DNA from: Thiobacillus sp. | GTDB lineage: Bacteria; Pseudomonadota; Gammaproteobacteria; Burkholderiales; Thiobacillaceae | Length of the DNA: 64,000 bases | Direction of reading: 5' to 3' | NCBI GenBank assembly: GCA_016124745.1 | Contig: WGNC01000018.1 | Span: 124,001-188,000, forward strand | Shown: positions 58,916 through 64,000 of the stretch, piece by piece | Layout of the letters: each line of letters begins with the position of its first letter | How positions within the stretch are numbered: position 1 is the stretch's first letter | Notes under the pieces: model-generated | The model's input: only the letters and a program-made list of their open reading frames with translations | Databases searched by the model: none | What the model was told of the DNA's origin: nothing | Position numbers and translations under genes: made by a program

Positions 58916-59368
58916 TCAGGTTCGCGTTACGCGGGCGCTCTCTCCCTGTCCCTGAATCATGACCTTGTCGCCGACTTTCAGGTCGGGATCGACCGGCTGG
59001 GTCACGACGACGAGGACGCCGCTGTCCAGACGCACGGCAATTTCCGAGCCCGGTTGCGTGTCATATTTCTTCTGGACTTCGTGACCTGCAATGGCGCCCC
59101 CGATGGCACCCACGGCGATGGCCACATCGCGCCCGGTGCCGCCACCGACGAGACTGCCGAGTAAGCCACCGCCCACCCCACCCAGAACGGCCCCTACACC
59201 CGGGTGTTTTTCATCGGAGATGGTGGTTGGCGTGATCTTCTCGACAACACCGTAGAGGATGGTCTGCATACCCGTCTGGGCTGGTGCCGGTTCGTTCGAC
59301 GCGCAGCCTGCGAAGGTCATGGCAAGGAACAGGGCGAACAGGCTGTTCAGGGACTTGCTTAGGCTCAT
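58916..59368 (-). CDS. Glycine-zipper 2TM domain lipoprotein (SlyB/PcpY-like)
   Basis: Lipobox FAGC, GAVLGGVGGGLLGSLVGGGTGRDVAIAVGAIGGAIAGHEVQKKY. Confidence 0.85.
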   Translation of the reverse strand: MSLSKSLNSLFALFLAMTFAGCASNEPAPAQTGMQTILYGVVEKITPTTISDEKHPGVGAVLGGVGGGLLGSLVGGGTGRDVAIAVGAIGGAIAGHEVQKKYDTQPGSEIAVRLDSGVLVVVTQPVDPDLKVGDKVMIQGQGESARVTRT

Positions 59369-59423
59369 GGGTTTCTCCTGGTACTGATAAAAATGAAAAG
59401 GCTTGATGCGCTGACCCATTGGC

Positions 59424-59729
59424 TCAGCAGTTGCTGCACCCATTTTCATCGCCCTTCTTAGGACACCCTTCCGGGCGATTTCGGGGCGGAAGCGGGCAGC
59501 GATTGATCTCGTCCGCGCCCTGCTGGAAATAACAGGTCATGGCGCTGGAGGCGATGCCCAGCAACCAGAATACAAAGAACCCGATCGTATAGGCGGCGAT
59601 GCGGTGTTCGATCAGCGCCTCGCCGTTATACATGATTTCCAGAGGGTCGAACACGGTGGTGAAGATGATGTCGGCCACCCCGGCAACAAGGAAGGACGGC
59701 CACAGAATGTGGATCAGGCGTTGCATCAT
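59424..59729 (-). CDS. Hypothetical membrane protein near cco genes
   Basis: Two TM segments and Cys-rich tail (CPKKGDENGCSNC). Confidence 0.65.
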   Translation of the reverse strand: MMQRLIHILWPSFLVAGVADIIFTTVFDPLEIMYNGEALIEHRIAAYTIGFFVFWLLGIASSAMTCYFQQGADEINRCPLPPRNRPEGCPKKGDENGCSNC

Positions 59730-59754
59730 GGCGAACTCCTCATCAGGGTGGAAA

Positions 59755-59889
59755 TCATTCGTCCGGGTCGTTCATTTTGCGCTTGAACCACACTGAGAAG
59801 AATATTGCCATGCCGATGATGAAAAGAATGGTGAACAGGCTCAGCAGCCCGATCCCGCTGTTGAACAATAGATTGAGTACGACGTCCAT
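59755..59889 (-). CDS. DUF3149-like small membrane protein (44 aa)
   Basis: MDVVLNLLFNSGIGLLSLFTILFIIGMAIFFSVWFKRKMNDPDE. Confidence 0.65.
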   Translation of the reverse strand: MDVVLNLLFNSGIGLLSLFTILFIIGMAIFFSVWFKRKMNDPDE

Positions 59890-59890
59890 T

Positions 59891-60433
59891 TCAGTCTCCC
59901 TGTTGTTGAACGGATGTATCAGTGCCCGCCGCAATGATGACGGGCTGGCTGAACGGGGTATGCAGCACGCCGGACAAGCGCCAGGTCGAAGCGGCGTCGG
60001 CCAGTTCGAGGTGCCACTTGCCGGCATGCATGGCAGGCAACGCCACGCGATAGCGATCGCCTCCTGCGTGCTGAAGGGTGAGGATCTGGTCCATGCCCTG
60101 ACGTGTGGGGTGTGCCAGGGTCAGGATCAGATGATCGGGATAAGACTTAAGGTTGCTGGCCAGTGATAGCACCAGCATGCCGTTTTCGGTATTCAGGGTG
60201 GCTGTCAGCTTGAGTGCGCGCGCGGTGTCTTCACGTGCCAGCGTCTGGTTGACGGCCAGGCCTGCCTTGTAATAATCGCCGACCACCAGCCCGTCCGCAC
60301 TCCGATAGGCGATCCAGACGGTCGTAAGACCCGCGATGACCGCGATGGCGGGGAGGCTCATGAGAAACCACGGCCAGGGTTCGCGGTACCAGGGCTTGCT
60401 TGTCGTCGCACTGAGCGTGTTCATGGCGGTCAC
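59891..60433 (-). CDS. ccoH: FixH/CcoH family cbb3 oxidase assembly protein
   Basis: N-terminal TM then DGLVVGDYYKAGLAVNQTLAREDTA; downstream of ccoG. Confidence 0.85.
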   Translation of the reverse strand: MTAMNTLSATTSKPWYREPWPWFLMSLPAIAVIAGLTTVWIAYRSADGLVVGDYYKAGLAVNQTLAREDTARALKLTATLNTENGMLVLSLASNLKSYPDHLILTLAHPTRQGMDQILTLQHAGGDRYRVALPAMHAGKWHLELADAASTWRLSGVLHTPFSQPVIIAAGTDTSVQQQGD

Positions 60434-61860
60434 CGGTTGAAGAACTTGGTCGCGACTTCTTCCCGGATACTGGCGTCGTCGGTGGCCTGGATCGTGAAGG
60501 TCACTTTGATCGAACGGCCCTTGAGCTCGGCCGGGTCGGCGATCAGGCTTACGGGAATGTCGATGGTCTGCAACGGGGCGGCGGCAATTTCCTGCGTGGC
60601 CGTGACCACCTTGAGGCCGTCGATGCCCTGGGCCCCGATGTTGTAGCGGTGGGCTGCATCGTCCTTGTTGATGAGTTGCAGGCGGTAGACGTTTTCGATC
60701 ATCCCCTCGTCGGTTTCCTTCGACAGCGCCACGCGGTCACGCACCACGTCGACACGAAGCGGGACGCGGGTTGCCAGGCTGTAGACGAAGGCACCACTGA
60801 TGATCAGCATCAAGGCGGTGTAAATCAGGGTGCGCGGACGCAGGACGTGCTTGACGATGCCGCTGTCCGGGTATTTCCCCTTCACCACGTTTTCCGTCGT
60901 GTAGCGGATCAGGCCGCGCGGATAGCCCATCTTGTCCATGATCTGGTCGCAGCCGTCGATACAGGCGGCGCAGCCGATGCATTCGTATTGCAGGCCGTTG
61001 CGGATATCGATGCCTGTCGGGCAGACTTGTACGCAGACGCCGCAGTCGACGCAGGTGCCGAGGCCGGCTGCCTTGTAATCGACTTTCTTGCCGCGCGGAC
61101 CGCGCGGCTCCCCGATTGACTCATCGTAGGTGACGGTCAGCGTGTCGGAGTCGAACATGACGCTCTGGAAGCGTGCGTAGGGACACATGTATTTGCAAAC
61201 CTGCTCGCGCATGAAGCCGGCGTTGCCCCAGGTGGCAAAGGCGTAGAACAGGATCCAGAAGCTTTCCCAGGGGCCGAGGCTGGCGCTGGCGATTCCGGCA
61301 GCCAGTTCCTTGATGGGCGTGAAATAGCCGACGAAGGTGAAGCCCGTCCACAAGGCCAAGGCAAACCACGCGACATGCTTGAGACCACGCTTCCTGAGCT
61401 TGACGGCGTTCCACGGCGACTTGTCGAGCTTCTTGCGCGCGAGGTGGTCGCCTTCGAGCCACTCTTCAATCCACATGAACACTTCGGTGTAGACAGTTTG
61501 TGGGCAGGCGTAGCCGCACCACAATCGCCCGGCCACCGCAGTGAACAGGAACAGCCCCAACGCCGACAGGATCAGGATGCCGGTCAGATAAATGAAATCC
61601 TGCGGCCAGAACACCAGGCCGAAGATGTAGAACTTGCGCGCGGCCAGATCGAACAGCACCGCCTGGCGGTTGTCCCATTGCAGCCAGGGCAGGCCGTAGT
61701 ACAGGGTTTGGGTGAAGAGCACCAGCGCGATGCGCCAGTTCGCGAACACGCCATGCACGGCGCGTGGCTGAATTTTTTGCCGGATTGCGTAGAGTTGCTG
61801 CTCGACGGGCGCTTCTGCTGCAGGCTCCGTGGAGTTGGGGGATGGGTTGTCGGTGGCCAT
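60430..61860 (-). CDS. ccoG: Cytochrome c oxidase accessory protein CcoG (FixG/RdxA)
   Basis: AGRLWCGYACPQTVYTEVFMWIEEWLEG, CVDCGVCVQVCPTGIDIRNGLQYECIGCAACIDGCD. Confidence 0.94.
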   Translation of the reverse strand: MATDNPSPNSTEPAAEAPVEQQLYAIRQKIQPRAVHGVFANWRIALVLFTQTLYYGLPWLQWDNRQAVLFDLAARKFYIFGLVFWPQDFIYLTGILILSALGLFLFTAVAGRLWCGYACPQTVYTEVFMWIEEWLEGDHLARKKLDKSPWNAVKLRKRGLKHVAWFALALWTGFTFVGYFTPIKELAAGIASASLGPWESFWILFYAFATWGNAGFMREQVCKYMCPYARFQSVMFDSDTLTVTYDESIGEPRGPRGKKVDYKAAGLGTCVDCGVCVQVCPTGIDIRNGLQYECIGCAACIDGCDQIMDKMGYPRGLIRYTTENVVKGKYPDSGIVKHVLRPRTLIYTALMLIISGAFVYSLATRVPLRVDVVRDRVALSKETDEGMIENVYRLQLINKDDAAHRYNIGAQGIDGLKVVTATQEIAAAPLQTIDIPVSLIADPAELKGRSIKVTFTIQATDDASIREEVATKFFNR

Positions 61861-61947
61861 GGTTTCTATCGCGGAGTTTCGCGAGCCATCACCCGAAGAG
61901 GAAGGCTTGCGAAACTGACCGGGCTTGCGCCCGGTCGGGTGCCTGGA

Positions 61948-62955
61948 TCAAGGCTTGGCGGGCGCCTCCGTTGCGCCAGCATCAGCTGGGGCGGCATCGT
62001 CTGCCACCGGTGCCTCGGCTGCCGGTGCGGCCGGCGGCGTGCCGCCACCGAGGCCGTACACATAGGCTGCCAGCAGATGCAGCTTGGCTTCCTTGTTGGA
62101 CGTGGTGCCCATCGTCTGACTCATGCCCGGCATCGCACCGTTGCGGCCCTTGGTGATGGTCTCGATGATCGCACCTTCGGAGCCGCCATAGAGCCATACC
62201 GAATCGGTCAGGTTGGGCGCGCCGAGCGCATGCATGCCGGTGCCGTCGGGCATGTGGCAGGCCGCGCAGTTTTCAGCGAACTTCGTCTGTCCGGCGGCGG
62301 CCAGTGCGGCGTCGTGCGGGCGACCCGAGAGCGACAGCACGTAGTTCGCCACTTCCTTGGTCCCGTCCGGGCCGAGTGCTTCGCCCATCGCCGGCATGAC
62401 GCCTGCGCGGCCGTCCGTAATGGTGGCCACGATGGTGTCGGGTTCGCCGCCGTAGAGCCAGTCCTTATCGGTCAGGTTGGGGAAGCCGCGGGCACCTGCT
62501 GCGTCAGAGCCGTGGCACTGCGAGCAATAGGTCAGAAAAAGGTTCTTGCCTATGGCGAGGGCTTCGGGATCGGAGGAGACCGCCACGATGTTCTGTCCGA
62601 GAAATTTGGCATAGATCGGCTGGAACTTGGCTTCGGCCGCTTTCACCTCGGCCTCGTATTCTCCCTTGGACGTCCACCCCAGCACGCCGGCGTAGTTGCC
62701 CAGCCCCGGCCACAACACCAGGTAGACAACTGCGAACACCAGGGTGCCGTTGAACAGGCCCAGCCACCAGCGCGGCAACGGGTTGTTCAGATCCTGCAGG
62801 TCACCGTCCCAGGTGTGCTCCATCAGCTCGGCCTTTTCGCCGGGTGCGAGCTTTCGGGTGGTCTGCGACTTGAGAAAAACCCAGGTGCCGATGATGCTCA
62901 CCAGGGTGATCACGCTGATATAGATCGGCCAGAAGCCGCTTGTGAAGTCACTCAT
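61948..62955 (-). CDS. ccoP: cbb3-type cytochrome c oxidase diheme subunit CcoP
   Basis: CSQCHGSDAAGARGFPNLTDKDWLYGG and CAACHMPDGTGMHALGAPNLTDSVWLYGG. Confidence 0.95.
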   Translation of the reverse strand: MSDFTSGFWPIYISVITLVSIIGTWVFLKSQTTRKLAPGEKAELMEHTWDGDLQDLNNPLPRWWLGLFNGTLVFAVVYLVLWPGLGNYAGVLGWTSKGEYEAEVKAAEAKFQPIYAKFLGQNIVAVSSDPEALAIGKNLFLTYCSQCHGSDAAGARGFPNLTDKDWLYGGEPDTIVATITDGRAGVMPAMGEALGPDGTKEVANYVLSLSGRPHDAALAAAGQTKFAENCAACHMPDGTGMHALGAPNLTDSVWLYGGSEGAIIETITKGRNGAMPGMSQTMGTTSNKEAKLHLLAAYVYGLGGGTPPAAPAAEAPVADDAAPADAGATEAPAKP

Positions 62956-63119
62956 TGCTTGTCTCCTTGTTTGCCTGGCGTGTCGTCTTCGATGAAGGGC
63001 AACTGTCCGTCTTCTTCAAAACGTTTCTTGTTGCCCTTGCTGTAGGCCCACCAGACGATGCCGATGAACACTACGACGAAGACGGCTGTAACGATGCCGC
63101 TGATGGTTCCGCTATCCAT
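62952..63119 (-). CDS. ccoQ: cbb3-type oxidase subunit CcoQ (55 aa)
   Basis: MDSGTISGIVTAVFVVVFIGIVWWAYSKGNKKRFEEDGQLPFIEDDTPGKQGDKQ translated by hand; ATGA overlap with ccoP. Confidence 0.88.
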   Translation of the reverse strand: MDSGTISGIVTAVFVVVFIGIVWWAYSKGNKKRFEEDGQLPFIEDDTPGKQGDKQ

Positions 63120-63127
63120 TTGGCAGT

Positions 63128-63733
63128 TCAGTTCTTCGGGGCGTGGGTGCCCAGTACCTGCAGGTAGGCGATGACCGCGTCCATCTCGGTCTTGCCTTCC
63201 AGCGCGGCAGGCGCCTCGGCGATTTCCTGCTCGGTGTAGCCGGTGCCAACCCAGTTCAGCGAACGCATTTTCTGCTGGATCGAGGGGTCATTCAGCGGAC
63301 GATCGAGCCAGGAGTAAGCGGGCATGTTGGATTCCGGTACCACATCGCGCGGATTCATCAGATGTGCGTAGTGCCAGGCATCGGAATAGCGGCCACCGAC
63401 GCGCTGCAGATCGGGACCGGTGCGCTTGGAACCCCACAGGAAGGGGCGGTCGTAGATGTATTCGCCTGCCACCGAGTAGTGGCCGTAACGTTCGGTCTCG
63501 GCACGGAACGGACGCACCATCTGCGAATGGCAGCCGACGCAGCCTTCGCGGATGTAGATGTCGCGACCCGACAACTGCAACGGCGTATACGGTGTCAAGC
63601 CCGCCACCGCAGTGGTGGTGGAGGTCTGGAAGAACAGCGGCACGATCTGCACCAGGCCGCCGACGCTGACGATGAGGATGGTCAGCACGATCAGCAGACC
63701 GAGGTTCTTTTCAATGCTTTCATGTGAAATCAT
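63128..63733 (-). CDS. ccoO: cbb3-type cytochrome c oxidase monoheme subunit CcoO
   Basis: [59 protein letters not shown]. Confidence 0.96.
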   Translation of the reverse strand: MISHESIEKNLGLLIVLTILIVSVGGLVQIVPLFFQTSTTTAVAGLTPYTPLQLSGRDIYIREGCVGCHSQMVRPFRAETERYGHYSVAGEYIYDRPFLWGSKRTGPDLQRVGGRYSDAWHYAHLMNPRDVVPESNMPAYSWLDRPLNDPSIQQKMRSLNWVGTGYTEQEIAEAPAALEGKTEMDAVIAYLQVLGTHAPKN

Positions 63734-63744
63734 GTTCGGTCTCC

Positions 63745-64000
63745 TTAGGCGTGGACAGCTTGCGGGATGGCGGCGTCATTCACGGCGCGTCCCTGACGTG
63801 TGGTCTGCCAGACGTTCCAGGCCATGATCAGCATGCCGAAGAAGAACAGCGAACCTCCCAGCAGGCGGATGCCCCAGAACGGATACATGTTGTTAAGCAC
63901 CTGGGCAAAGCTGTAGGTCAGCGTGCCGTCGGGATTCGCCGCGCGCCACATCAGGCCTTGTGCCACACCGGCGATCCACAGCGCGGCGATGTACAGCACG
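63745..64000 (-). CDS. ccoN: cbb3-type cytochrome c oxidase catalytic subunit CcoN, C-terminal part (runs off window)
   Basis: [28 protein letters not shown]...[25 protein letters not shown]. Confidence 0.92.
   Translation of the reverse strand, partial: VLYIAALWIAGVAQGLMWRAANPDGTLTYSFAQVLNNMYPFWGIRLLGGSLFFFGMLIMAWNVWQTTRQGRAVNDAAIPQAVHA

Overview
The window reads as a high-GC chromosomal segment from a betaproteobacterium, probably Thiobacillus-like or another Nitrosomonadales (lineage is inferred from gene content only). Most of it is dense housekeeping sequence: hisZ-purA-tRNA-Leu-rnr-rlmB, ycaO, a SenB-type glycosyltransferase, a TrmH-family methyltransferase, a GGDEF/EAL protein, ppsR/ppsA, ccmABCDEFGHI, pyrG-kdsA-eno-ftsB-zipA-ligA, galU, nnrDE, purL, ppc, hemN and ccoNOQPGH. 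The most interesting part is a respiratory island at about 16.7-31.2 kb. It contains a Crp/Fnr regulator, napDAGHB with a long NapA resembling the Campylobacterota type, a decaheme MtrA/MtoA-like cytochrome with an MtrB/PioB-like porin, a Met-rich DUF302 protein, and flavocytochrome c sulfide dehydrogenase (fccAB) followed directly by an octaheme nitrite reductase. The octaheme protein has CXXCK at heme 4 and a Tyr-X-Cys motif like TvNiR. Three near-identical FNR/DNR-type boxes (TTGAY-N4-ATCAA) precede napD, mtrA and fccA, suggesting one anaerobic regulon joining nitrate/nitrite reduction, trans-outer-membrane electron transfer and sulfide oxidation. The cytochrome c maturation operon follows directly. 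I saw no CRISPR arrays, integrases or transposases. All family calls come from reading the sequence and from memory; no searches were run.
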